A DNA stretch of 64,000 nucleotides. Origin: Brachionus rotundiformis (taxonomy: Eukaryota > Rotifera > Eurotatoria > Ploima > Brachionidae). Location: assembly GCA_016802295.1 (NCBI GenBank), contig JAESIW010000200.1, positions 1,097,807-1,161,806 on the forward strand. Direction: 5' to 3'. Positions 1 through 12,800 of this stretch are shown one piece after another (position 1 is the stretch's first letter; each line of letters starts with the position of its first letter). The position numbers and the translations under genes were made by a program. The notes under the pieces are model-generated. The model had not been told where the DNA came from. It worked only from the letters and a program-made list of their open reading frames with translations, and did not search any database.

Positions 1-27
1 ATATGAATTTTTTAATCTAATTTTCTT

Positions 28-3000
28 CTAATTAAAAATAAAACTTAAAAAAATTAAAAATATTAACATTGTCTTTGACATTTTATCAATCTCGATTGCC
101 TTGCTATTATAATACAACAAACTCGTGTCTGGATTATATACTTAAATTAAAAAGAAATTATTATTTATAAGTTAAAAAATAAAATAAAAAAAATACTTAC
201 ACATCAATAGGCTTCCTTCGTTATCAATTCTGAATTCCTTTATTGGCGAGCTAAGCTTACCTTCTCCACCAACAGACCAGCCTTGTACCCTTAATCTGTA
301 ATTTCTATTCTTAAATATATTGTCGATTGTAATTTTGCTCGAATCAGCCCGAGCATAGAATATGGTCGCATTTCTTATATGTTGGTAGTATTCCCACACT
401 TTAATATAATAGCCTTCTAAAGGCTCCTCATTGTTATTTGTCGAAATGCCTCTCCATTCGACCACTAATCGATACATATCCCTCTTATCCGGAAGGATTA
501 CTTTTCTTTCCTTGGGATTCTCAGGCTGGTATACTTTAACGTATTGAGGCATTGTTTGTGGAGCCATCCGGAATGTACGATGGCTGAAAAGTTCTGATTC
601 TACGCTCTCTCCTGCTGAATTGAACACGTACACTCTCACAAAGTAAATGGTATCTGGCTCAAGACCGATTATGATGGCACTTGATCGCTGGCCTAAAAAT
701 CTCTTACGCCAATAGTTCAAATTTTCTTCTAGTCCACTTCTCCAGTAGCGGACTACATAGCCGAGTAGTTTGCCTTGTAGGATCTCAAAGTCATCTTCTT
801 CAATCGGATCCCATGTCACCAATATGGCTGATGAATTATATGGTTCACAGCGAACATTCGAGACTGGTTTGCGTGGAACTTGAATATTTTTTTTTTTAAA
901 TTAATTTAATATAATTAATACTTTTGTAGAAAAAAAAAATTTTTAATTTCTATTTATTATTAGATTTGAATATATATGAATAACCTAGGAAAGATTTGAA
1001 TTTCTCTGGATAAATTAATTAATAATGTACAGATTAATAATTTTTATCAATCATTAAGTTTTGAACTAAAGTTGGAAATGTTTATTTTCCCAAATTAATA
1101 AAGGTAATAATGATGTAAAAATTAAATTTAACTCACTTCCTTCAGCAGTATAAACAGTGACTATCTCTGATTTGGGGCCTTCACCAAGAACATTCTTGGC
1201 AGAGACCTGAACTTCATAAGGCACATAAGGAGGCGAGTCAGGAATGTATTCAACATATAAATTAGTTTCGAATGGAACTTCTCTCTAATAAAAATAAAGA
1301 TAAAAATTTTAATTTAATTTTTTTTTAATTTCTTACCACTTCCCAGGCAGTGGCTAATCCCAATTTTCTAAAATAGACTAAGTATTTAAGGCCTTCGCCA
1401 TTCCAATGCTCAACAGGCAGAGGCGACCAAGTAATCTTCAAATCACCAATTTTTCCTCCACCTCCACTGACATTCATTGGAGGAGCACCGGGCTTATCCT
1501 GATTGGTATTGCAGATATCAGACGACTGCGATGGTTGACCATAGCCAAAGTTATTCGAAGCCCGGACTCTAAATCTATAAGCACTCCAAGCAGCCAGCTC
1601 AGTTACATCTGTTACGTATTCTCCACTAGGATTGAATGGTAAAGTGAAATTTTCCTTAACAGGCTTCCATTCTGGTTGACGATCAGTTGATGCTTCAATG
1701 GTGAAATTAACTATCGGATCACCATGATCTGTGCCCGACACAAAGCTAACAGTTCCATAAGTTTCTCCCATCTTTCCACATTTTACTCCTGCAGCGGGTC
1801 CAGGCGGACCACGCACAAAAACATTGTAAACTATACCAACTTCATCTACAGTAGTTTTGGCAACGCAGTTGTACTCACCAGCCATCGTATACTGAGCTCG
1901 TATGATCCTCAAATCGCCTGGTCTCTCAAAATTATCTTGTGCATATCTGATTCCGTCCAATTTGACATGCTCACCATTAAATTTCCACATATATGCCAAG
2001 TCAATGTTGGCTGGTTTGTAGCCAGTACATGGTAAAAAAAAAGTCTGATTTATATTGGCATATATGTTCGGATCAATGGGCTGTTCTATTCCAGTGCCCT
2101 GTACCACGTACAAATAAGTCGAGCTTGCAGCTCGACCAAGTCGATTTGAAGCATCACAAGTGTAGTTGCCTTCGTCAGAAAGAGTTACGCCAGTGATTAC
2201 CAAATTTCCATTTTGTAGTACTCTGAATCTTCCGCCATTGCCAACAGCTACATTGTTTTGATACCATTGAATGTTGGGCTTTGGAGCGCCCTCTGGATTG
2301 CACACAATTGTCGCATTGCCATTCACGGCTGCCCGGACTGTGCCCTGCATTGGTTTCTTAATAAAAGTTGGCTGGAATTCTATCACTCTCAATTCGGCTG
2401 TTGAATAGCGCACAATAGAATTTTGAAGATTCAATGCTGCACATTGGTACATGCCCGAGTCTGATCTTTGTACTGAGCCAATAATTAACACTTGGCCATC
2501 TGCTCGGACTCGACCAGTAGTGAAAGGAATTTTGGTGCCATTAATGTACCAAGTATATTGAATATTAGAGCCTATGTTTCCAGTTGCTTCGCAGTACCAT
2601 TCAAGATTGGAGCCAACATCCAATACCTGGTCTTCTAATGGAACAGTGAAAGTCGGTTCGATTTCTATCTGAAGTAATACAGCTCTAGTGTGAGAATTGC
2701 GATAGTTCTGAACTTGGCATTCGTACAAACCAATATCTTCACGCTGAAGATCCGGAATTAGGATCACTCTGTCTAGATTCATTAAAATAGCTTTGGATGG
2801 CAAAGGAAAGCGTTTGCCATCAATTAGTCTGTACCATTTGTAGTCCGGAATAGGGTAGCCTTCAGCAATGCATTCAATAGTGGCGTTTGAGCCGATACGA
2901 GGGAGTTTTGTGTTGGGAAAAACCATTGGAAAGTCGGCCCATATGCGAGGATCTCTCTCTGAACCCTGGCTGCCCACCACTTGAAGATATGTGTACTCGC

Positions 3001-5134
3001 TGGTCTGTGATGGAACATATCTGAGATCTGGATTCGATGACATTACAGCACAAATGTAATTACCGGCATCACCACTGGTTACTCTAGAGAAATACAAATT
3101 GCCATTACGTGATATAAACCTTTCCTTGCTTTGTTGAACTTTTTGAGTTAAAACATTAAAGAACCAAATGTAGTTTATGTCTTCGGTGTTTTTGTTGTTG
3201 TAGAGACAGTCAATAACTGATTCACTGAAGCCTCTGGCAATTACTTTAGGCCTCTCACGCTTTTCAAATCGATCCAGAACTATTTCACGTAGTTGCATTA
3301 TGTTGCTGTTGACTGTGCCATATTGGTTGGTTGCTTTGCAATAATAGGAACCTGAGTCTTGGGATCGTGGCTGAGAAATGATCAAATTTCCTCCATGCTG
3401 AAAATATCGTTCATTGGTCAAATCGACTGGATAGAATTCGTATTCTGCACTTTGATTTGAGTCTATTTGACCACGGTACCATCTTAAGATAATTTATATT
3501 TTAGTCAAAGCAATTAAAAAAGCTTCAGTTTTTGTTTAGTAAAGAAATATATTCTTGATCCAATTGACTAAAATTTAAAATCTACAAATTTCTTGACACA
3601 TGTGGTGCGACTGGTCTGTTTAGGATTAAACACATATTCAAGATAGCCAATATTTGGCTCATAAATTCAGAAAAGAACAACAAAATAAAATAAAACCAAT
3701 TAGGCCAATATTTTTGTTATTTTTTTTCAAAAATAAAGTATTAGAATAACTTAATTTGAGTCTTGAGCTGCTAAATTTATTTTTTATTCAGTTTTCAATA
3801 GTTGAAAAAGTCTCATGGTAATAGGCTTTGAATGATAAGTGATAGATGTCCTTTATTTACCAAATTATTTTATATTCATAAAAATTTGATTAATTAAGAA
3901 AGAAAATTTTTTAATTTCTTAATTAGTAAAAAAATTGAACAAATTAGCATGTCATAAAGCAAAAAAAATATCAAAAAATTTCATTATTTTTAATTGCACA
4001 AATGATTATTTTAAAAAATGAATACATTTTATACTCTATACTTAAATTCACTAATTAATTAATTCAATAAATATTTTATAATTATAAGGAATCTAAAATT
4101 GGTATATTTTGTATAAATAATTTTTTTGTTTTGTTCAAACCAAGTCATTTGCTTAAAGCTTAGTTTTAAGGGAAAGTTTTTTAAATTAGACAATTTTGAT
4201 GATAAAAAATATTGGTCAAATTATAAAAAGAAACTTACTCGTATTGTGGTATAGGATATCCATCAGCTAGACATTTAAGAGTTACATATATCTCATTTTT
4301 CATTTTGTTGTAAGTGCTTCCCAGAACAGTCGGGTCCAATTTGCCAAAGTCAATGTCTTTGGGCTGTTCGATTATCTTGGGACCCCTGGGAATAAAACGA
4401 AGCTCAATTGTTGACGGCAAGCCATAGTCTATTAATACAAGCTTAAATTGGATGCCTAATTTTGGCTCAAATCTTACCAATAACTCTTTTTTCGCTAATA
4501 ATCTTATATGAATCTTTAATGGCTATTTCGCATATAAAAGGTCTTAATTCTGTTCCCAAGTCTCTAACCCATCCCCAAACACCAACTTAAAGAAAATTTT
4601 TAATTAATTAAACATAAAATATAAGTTTGATGGTACATCTATAGGCATAGACAAGGTTAGATCCCTGATCTTCGGGATTTTCGTCCAAGAATCCTTGCTC
4701 GTAGCTAAAGAGCGCATTTGTGCTTGACCAAATCCATCTATCATTCATTTCTTGGCCACTGGTGTACCACTTTCTTTGTTCTATGTCATTTTTGGAAAGA
4801 TAATCTTGGATAAACATGTGCTCGTTGATGCTTTCCACAGCGATAAGATAGGCACCGTCGCTCTATGATACCAACTGTAAGAAAAAGATTTCTTTTCTTG
4901 TTTTTATACTTACGGCACATCTTGCTTTAGCATCATTTAGATTCATCAATGGATAGCGCTGAAACTTGTAGCACGACAGAGTGTTTTTAAACTCAATCCA
5001 ATCTCTGGGACATTCTTTACAAATACGATAAGATAAATTCAATCAAATGGTTAATGTGTCAATATTTTACCTAAGTTTTGGCATTCGATTAAGCTTGCTA
5101 GCAAAAGAGCAAGTAGTATCTGAGCGCCGGACAT
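28..5134 (-). CDS. Cont: Contactin: GPI-anchored cell-adhesion protein with C-type lectin, Ig and FN3 domains
   Basis: Nine exons in coding order: 5134-5071, 5014-4914, 4862-4637, 4585-4478, 4428-4239, 3482-1337, 1284-1137, 878-201, 140-28. All introns are GT-AG and the phases give one 1257-residue frame. What is seen: an N-terminal signal peptide (MSGAQILLALLLASLIEC); a C-type lectin-like domain from about residue 24 to 150 (starts CPRDW/SCYKF, ends WGWVRD/FICE); six Ig domains with paired cysteines and DxGxYxC motifs; four FN3 domains; and a hydrophobic tail (MLIFLIFLSFIFN) that fits a GPI signal. Insect contactin has this same order, while vertebrate contactins lack the lectin domain. In insects the protein works at septate junctions and in neural adhesion, outside the cell; that role here is inference. 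The 2146-base exon carries most Ig domains and FN3 1. The stop lies only 27 bases from the window edge, so the 3' UTR is outside. Confidence 0.93.
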
Positions 5135-7888
5135 TTCAGTGTGTACCTGGCTCTTAAGGCTATAATTTGATCAAAAAATAAATAAACAGTGATTAATATT
5201 TTGGAGAGTTTATTAATTTTTTATTCATAGAAAAGTAGAACATTAAAATTTTATTTTTACGTTTTGAAAAAGGTCTTCGAAAAATTCAGGTCAGTTTAAT
5301 GGTCATTCGAAAATGTATTCGATTACCTGTACAGAATTAAATTAATTTATAAAGGTAAATTTTTGCCTATAGACCAATTTTGTGTCTCATGTACCAATTT
5401 TTTTTAATATTTTGATTTCATGTCAAATTAACATATTATTTGGATATCAGAATATAAAATAAACTTATCAGAAGATGAATTCTTTATTTTCTTAGATAAA
5501 TAAGTCAAAAAAATTTTAAATTATTCTATTTATTATTCGTTTAATACGGCCATTAATAAAAGGCATAGTCAGGTGGATCCAATAATTTACAATCATTGAA
5601 GATACATTTTATTTTTATCAAAAAATGGGGAAGCCTAAAGTTTGTTCGAATGGTGATAGCCTACCTATAAGCTTTTACAAAAGCATTACATTGATTTTTG
5701 AATATTGAATCATCAATCAAAATTAAAAAAATGATAAGTTATATAAAAGAAAACAAGCAGAGAATTTGTATGGGTTTTAAAGTTTAAGATAAAAGTGTCA
5801 TTTGCTATGGGATAAATATATGTCTTAAAATATTTGAACAAGAACAAATTCTAATTTTTATTATGATTTTTCTTTTACATTATATAATTTTTACTCTTTT
5901 TTTAATAAAATTTATTCATATCTTTTATTTAGTATGATCTTTGATCTTTGAACATTTGGCTGAAAGAAAGGACTTAGCTCTATTCCAATTTGATGAGGTA
6001 AATTGATAAATTACTCTTTAATTTTAAAATATTTGAACATGAGGTAAGGAGGAATTTTAAAAGGGTTATCAAATAATTAAATTAGACAAAGTAACTGTCT
6101 TTTTTTTAACTTGACGTTAAATTGATTTATTGATACTTAATTAATTGATCATCTAAAGGTTGATAAAAAAATTAGGGAAGTTAATTAGATTTAATAGAAA
6201 ATTCTTAAAGTGCATCTAAAAACAAAGAATATAGTATAAATTTTAAAATTTATTATTCAAAAATAAGTTTAAAATCAAAATCTAAGAGTAAAATTTTATT
6301 TATCTATGATGAATTATATTCGGGAATGGGAACATTTCGTAAATAAAGATAGATAGTCAAGTATTATAATTGAGTGATCCAATAAAATAGCCCAGAAAGA
6401 TAAGCTAGTTATTCGGTATTAAAAATCGAAAATAAACTTGTTTAAAATATAAAAATTTTATTTCAAAAATAAAAAAGATGTAAAGAAATAAAATTTTCCC
6501 TAAAGAAATTTGATAGATTAGTATCAAGAAAAATGATCCGTAGTATCAATATATCAATTTATTTTTATTCACCTCAATATAATTTAACATCATTTTTTTA
6601 CTGAAAAATTATTTAAATCCCTTCCTTTTTTTAAATCTTGATTAAAATATTTGATTTGTATTAAACCAAATCATGGTTTTGTGAAATTCAGTACAAAATG
6701 GCAAAAAGAACAGAAAAAAGTGTAAAAAAATTGAATAGCTTTTTTTCTAAAGGTTTAAACCTAATTCTGTAAATGCAGAATGGTGCAACATCCAAAGTTG
6801 CATCAAATATCTATGTCTGCTAATTTTGCAGAGTTCAGCAGAAATTAAATTTCAATATAATCGAGTGTAGTGCACTTTGCAGAGATTTTGCACATCATTA
6901 GCAGACTTTTACAGTTGATGCAACTTTGAATGTTGCACCATTCTGCATTCACAGAATTAATTTTAAACTTTTAGAAGAAAAGTTATTTAATTTTTTTACA
7001 CTTTGTTCTGTTCTTTTGTACTGAACTTCACAAAACCCCAAATCATTCAATGAAAATAAATTTAACAAAAATGTATAAACTTACATTCTAAACTAATTTA
7101 AAAATGGGAGATCTAACCTTATTTTAAAATTTCTCAGATCTTTTTGCCATAAAAAAAAATGTCTGGAAAATTTGGGTGCTACCAAGCTTAAAAAGATATT
7201 TCTTTCAATTTCTTAGTAAAAATCATATTATTTAGATAAGAAAATTGCTAATTCTAGTAGATATTTTAATGATCTATTCAAAATTATCTCGATCTTTAAG
7301 GTGTATCTATGAAGTTATCAGGGTGCTTTTGAATGTTTTCTATATTTCATTTTTTAAATTGAAGATTAACTATAATCAAGAGTCATTTTTTTACGAAAAA
7401 AAATGATGATAAGTTATATTAAGGTGAATATTTAATAATATCTAAGGCGGCTAGCACAGGGTGTTGTTTTCAAAGAATACCATTTAAAGCCTAATAAAAA
7501 TCTTATTTTAAAAAAGTTATCTGCTCAGCATAAAATGTTTTTATTTGCAGAAATCATACAAAAAGTGTCTATATCTATTTTATTGAAAATTTTCTTTAAA
7601 TTATTTTTTTAAATTTAAACTCTTAAAAACTGTTCCAAGATCTTATTTAAACAGATAAAAAATTGTGTTGCATTCGCATATGTTAGATATTTTAATTTTA
7701 AAAAAATTTCTAAACCATCAAAAAAAATATGAACAATTGATTTTCAATTATTCCAACTAGAACAACTTGAATAATAAAGTAAATTATTTTACGCATAAAA
7801 CATCATCTTAAATAAATTAGAGTTAATTTGATTATCCTTGACTTAATCAAAATTTAAAAAATAAACGTGCTATTTTTGCCATTATAAA
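5135..7888. other. Intergenic, between contactin and a coiled-coil gene
   Basis: AT-rich sequence of about 2.7 kb with no credible exon on either strand. It must hold the contactin promoter (just above 5134) and the promoter of the divergent gene at 7889, but I cannot point to a core element. The only structured part is the foldback repeat at 6674-7038. Confidence 0.6.
6674..7038. repeat. Foldback (long inverted repeat), MITE-like
   Basis: Two arms of about 165-170 bases face each other. The left arm begins GGTTTTGTGAAATTCAGTAC and holds AATGCAGAATGGTGCAACAT. The right arm holds ATGTTGCACCATTCTGCATT and ends GTACTGAACTTCACAAAACC. The arms differ by scattered substitutions and small indels, so the copy is not fresh. 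The short centre (about 6845-6870) is not paired. No coding frame is present. A non-autonomous DNA transposon (MITE or foldback class) is the likely origin; I did not identify a target-site duplication. Confidence 0.75.
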
Positions 7889-8733
7889 ATGTCTAGAGAA
7901 TTAGTTCCCCTAAGGAGATCTAAAAATTTGGAAATAACTTTGTCCAGCCAAAATAATGATTCTGTTTGGTCACTTGAATCCAATGACCTCACTTCTAATC
8001 TACAATTGCTTCATGATGGTAAGCTTATGGAAAAGAATTAAGTGATTTATCTCTTTTTGAAAGAAAAATACAATCTCGAAAACCAACTTAAAGGTAGACT
8101 AAAGCTTCGCCAAGCAGCCTCAGAAGAATTAGAAACCGTACTTAAGGAACTAAATGCATCGCGAAGTCAATTTGATGTGCTAAAAAGTAGTATCTTTTAT
8201 AATTTTTTCAAAAATAATTATTTTTTTATTTTATTTTTTGTTAAGATTTGTGTGAAATTGAAAGCGAAAAAAAAAACCTTTTGGAAACCGAATACGAAAG
8301 GTATATTAAAATCAATTAATAGAAAATTATAAATAATTCAAGGATTTTGAATGAGTTAAATCAAGAGGAGAAAAAGATTTCAGTCTGTGACGAAGAGATA
8401 GAAAAAATAAAGGAGAATTATTTAATCGAGTTGGATAAAATGACCAAAAGCTATCGGTTGAAAAATAATATCCTTTCTAGTATTAAATTATCACAAGTAT
8501 TTTGGTTGTTAAGTTGTCCAATATATAAAAAATTTTAAAATTTAAAGTTAGATAATGATGAAAGTTTTTCTGATCAAAATTTAGCAATATGTGACCAGGA
8601 ATTAAGTGTACTTGAGGAAGATATGGGTTTGTTAAAAAACAAACTTGAACAATTAAAAAAAGTAGAAGAAAAATGGCAAAAAATAGATGAAAATCAAGCT
8701 AGATATCTCATAAATTTATTAGAAAAACAGTAA
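7889..8733 (+). CDS. Small coiled-coil protein, unknown function
   Basis: Five exons: 7889-8018, 8064-8186, 8246-8300, 8343-8496, 8548-8733, with introns of 42-59 bases, all GT-AG, giving 215 residues. I do not recognise the family. The first 40 residues are polar and carry a basic patch (LRRSK). From about residue 43 to the end the protein is a nearly continuous heptad-like, Glu/Lys/Leu-rich coiled coil, with a weaker break near residue 150 (DNDESFSDQ). There is no signal peptide or membrane segment. The size and shape would fit a structural subunit of a centrosome, kinetochore or cytoskeletal complex, but nothing seen decides this. The second donor could lie three bases further on without changing phase, adding one serine. 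A polyadenylation signal follows the stop. Confidence 0.75.
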
Positions 8734-9870
8734 AAGCATTAACCAAAATTTTCCATTTTTGAAAAATAATTTTAAAATTAATAAAATATACTAAATCTAA
8801 TAATTTTCCCTTTTTATTTCTGTTTGTAGCTCCATAATACTGGAAGGTCCATTCATTCTTTTTAATTGGTCCTGATATTGTCCACCAAGTTTAACACATT
8901 CCTAGTTGTTCTAGACCGTATATTTCGGACATGGTTCCAACATTCCGGGTTCCAAGATCAGATTTTTGTTTATTTTACGTTTTAGGTTTTCGGTTTCAAA
9001 CGTCTTAAATGATACTTGCAGAAGAGCTTTTTTGTTGGTAGCCCTCCTCAGCTGTCAGTTCATTTTTTTAAGTAAGCTCCTGCTTATTTTACAATTTGAT
9101 GGATGATCTGATCATTGCACTAACAGCTCGACATCTGTACACCAAATAAAGGTCTTCAATGGACAACGAAGCGCAGGAGAGCTCGTCCAAAAGAAGATAA
9201 CATGGATTGAAGCAGAAGACAAAGGATAGACCAGCATGGAAATTGAAAATAATTACCCGATGCATAAGGAAAAAAATTGATTTTTTTTACACTTGGAATA
9301 ACATTGGTAAAATAGATGGCAAAATTTTTAGTTAATTTATTAAGATATTTTATCTAGGTGCTAGGTTTTTCAAATAATTATGTATCGGTTTTCAAAATAG
9401 GAATTACAAATAGATAAAAATACTTTTAAAAGGAGAAATTTAATTCAATAAATTGATATTGATTAGAATAATGAACACTTAACAATTAGATTTTAATAAT
9501 GATTTGAATAAAACTTAAAATATTTTTGATAGTTTATTTTAGAAAATAAATGCTTTTAAAGAATTTAAAAAATGAATGGCCAAACTTTTGATAAGCCAAT
9601 GCTTAACTTTAGTCAAAAAATTGGAAATGTTAAATAAATATCCAGTGGTATTAAATAATTTAAGATTATTTTTATCAGTTTATTTAATGTTGCTAGCATC
9701 AATAATGGGTAATTTTTTTTTTCGATTCGCTTTCTCTTCTGATCTAAAGGACATGGTCAAACTTTCGTAATAATTTTTTGACAACCAGTAACACTCAGCT
9801 GGTTTAACATCCTTGCTTCTTAAATAGATAAAAAAATTAGTTCATTAAATAAGTAAAATTCTAGCAAAAA
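8734..9870. other. Intergenic between convergent genes; possible transposon remnant
   Basis: This interval separates the 3' ends of the coiled-coil gene (plus) and the VWA3B-like gene (minus). The part from about 8820 to 9260 has a more even base composition than its surroundings. Near 9159-9226 one plus-strand frame reads NGQRSAGELVQKKITWIEAE, which recalls the GQRSRGRPKxxW segment near the end of some non-LTR reverse transcriptases. It is too short and decayed for a firm call. The rest shows nothing. Confidence 0.35.
8780..8785 (+). promoter_or_regulatory. Polyadenylation signal AATAAA
   Basis: Canonical hexamer 47 bases after the stop codon of the coiled-coil gene, in a position typical of a 3' end signal. 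Confidence 0.5.
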
Positions 9871-12800
9871 CTACTCGTTTTTATTTTCAAAAAACACTTC
9901 TAAAATATCTTCTCTACATTCTTTTACTTGACCAGGAAAATGGTAGTCATCGAATGGCGCCAAAATGAAGTCGCCTTTTTTAAAAGCTCTTTTACGAGTA
10001 AAATTTCCGAATATGTGAACAATTTCCGGAAATTCCAGAATTATCTCTTCCTCTTTTGTGGATCGAATTCTTAATTTTGTATTTCCCATAAGACCCACAA
10101 CATGTCCTTGTTCGAACAAATTTTTTCTTGAGTTTAGAAAGACAACATTCTGCCCTAACAATTGTCGTCCAGATTGTATAATACCCTCAACATCAATCTC
10201 ATATTTGAAAAAAGGTATCTTATAAACCTTATCACTTTCCAGTTTACACTCGGTAGAGTCATAAAATCTGATGATTAAATTATTCAATAAAGTGGCTACT
10301 ACTTTACCAGGGGCAAAGCTATTAACAAAATTTGGATGCTCTGCGATTACGTGATCGCCCACGCTAAAATCTTTATCCTCATCTTTGGGACCAATTATGT
10401 TTTTTCGGCTAAAAGTATCATGATCAAAAGTACTATCTTTTAAAGTGTATTCAAAATTTGATTTTTTTTCATCTATGGTACTTTTGTAGTACCAATTGTC
10501 ATCTGACCATTTGGCCAAAACTTCATCTCCTTTTTCAAGCTCTGGTAATCGAAGTATGTATTCATGAATAAGCTCCTCATTGGATTTAATTACTGGTTGC
10601 TCTTCCGTACCAGGTAATTTTTTTAGCGATTCCAATTCATCGCGTAGTGTATCATAATCTTTGATAATTTTTGTTGCAAAACTGTCATGATCTCGCTTGA
10701 AATTGGTTAAATCTCTTCTGATTTTTTTTAATTTTTTGTCCCAATTTACTTAAATAAATTCAAATATAATAATTTATTAATTTTGTTAAAATGTTTTATT
10801 ATTAATTTTTTTGTGCAATCATCATATTAAAGAAATGACCAAGAAAGTTAAGAAATTCGATTAAGATGTTTGCACCAGAATTCTTTGGCAAATTTTAAGA
10901 CTTGATTGGAATTTTTGGACGGATAAAAAAATTAATTAAGCTATTTCAAAAACTTTTAATATATAACTATTTCAGTAATTGTAGGTTCTTGATTTTTTAA
11001 TCTGATAATTGAAGAACCATGTTGTCCAAAAGAGTGGTTCAAAAATATGAGCGTTTGTGTTTATTGATTAAATGATGATATTTTATTTAATTATCTTAGT
11101 TAAATAATCCTTAACTAAAAATTTTATCCTTAGCTAAAAAATCATTTGACATTAGGTCTAAAATTTCCCAAAAAATTTTGCACAATGTTTTAATTGTGTA
11201 TATAAGTTTAGTTTTATAAAAAAATGCTCAGTCTTTCACTAAAACTTATTATCAGACTTGGTCATCTTATTTTAAAGTTTAAGTTAACAAAATACAAGTT
11301 ACATGAATCGATGTGATTTTTTATTTCCTTGACTATAATTATCATATTCGGATTGGTATCTGTATTGTTATCATCTTTTCCATCTGAGCCTTGACTTATT
11401 AAACTTGTTCTAAAAAAGATAAAGACAATTTGTAAACAAATTTAACATTTTTTCTTGATACTTGTCTCCCAATAGATTGCGGATAAAGTTCACCGCATAT
11501 CCATACACAGGTTTATTTATTTTTACCAAATCATCTCTCGAGCTTTTACCATTTTGGCCATTAAAAAATAAAACATCGTAAGTTTTGGGCACAGATACAC
11601 CATCAATGGTCTGAATAATCCCTGGTACCCAGCAGATTTGCTGAAATTCATTTATTACTTTTGCCATCACATAATCTCCTAGCTAATAAATAAAAAGTAA
11701 ATGTTTTATCTTTTATTGGTTTATTAATTACAGTTAAATAAGAAGCTGAATCATTTCTTCTAATTATATTGTAAACAAGAACATTTTTTTCTATCATGGA
11801 TAAATCAATGTATTTTACATCATAATGAGCAGAATCGATTACTTTGCATATCTTGGCTTCGAAAAAATAAGCAAAACTGCTGTTTCCCACTATTACACGA
11901 TCCCCATTGGCAAAAACTCGACTTTTTTTTACAAAATTTTTAAGGCTTTTGTTTACATCACTCATTTTAGGCTTATCGTCAGTTTTTTCACCATTGTTGG
12001 TAGTTTCATTTTCATCATTTCTGCTTACAACAGTTTCTTCTTTGCTTGATTTTGACAAGAAATAAGCATTCAGTTCTTGTGCAAAATGTTTAAAATTTAA
12101 GGCTTTTTTTATTTCCAAATCGAATAATTCGATATCTGTTTTTTTAACAGGCCAGTTTGAATACTCAAGGCTATTTAGTAAATTTGACATGTTTTTATCA
12201 TAATCAATTGGTGGCTGAATATTTAGGATTATTTTTTCATGCTCTGGTAAACTTTCCCAAATCGCGTTTGTCAAGTATTTTTTGTAATCAAGTATTTGAC
12301 TGTCCAGTTTTGACTCATAGCTAGTCCAGTCTATTTTTGATGGGTTTATCAATTGAAATTTGGACTTGTCTACTCCTCGATCAGCAGTTTCCATTATCTT
12401 TTAAATTAAGATTGGTTTTTAGTGATAATCATATTTTTTATTTTTAAAATTTTCTTATATCAATCATTATGTGATAAAATTTTTTTTGGCAAAAGACATG
12501 GTACATATAAGGTTTATTTCCTCAAAAATTTATTATTGCCTTATTATTCTGAATTGGGATTATTTTGATAAAAAAATTTATGGCGCCAACCAGAAAAACT
12601 ATGTGGTTTTCTCTTTTTTGTCGAGAATTTTTAACAAGGATAGACATACTTGTCCAAGTCTTGTCATGTGAGTTTGGCACTCGTAGCAATCATCAGACAG
12701 TAGATAATTCGAAAGAAACAAATATGCTCATTAGTTGCGGTGTTTAAACTGATGCCTGTTTTAAAAAGATAACTGTTATGTAAAAAAATTTTAATTAATT

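Noticed and set aside
1406..2196. Plus-strand open frames across the contactin gene
   Set aside because: They are antisense shadows of the large Ig/FN3 exon and have no domain or splice support.
4235..4480. Contactin exon read straight through 4429-4477
   Set aside because: A 49-base GT-AG intron there keeps the frame joining the lectin domain to Ig 1; reading through fits neither side.
9576..9770. Plus-strand frame of 64 codons between two convergent genes
   Set aside because: Short, no recognisable domain and no acceptor or donor that joins it to a neighbour.
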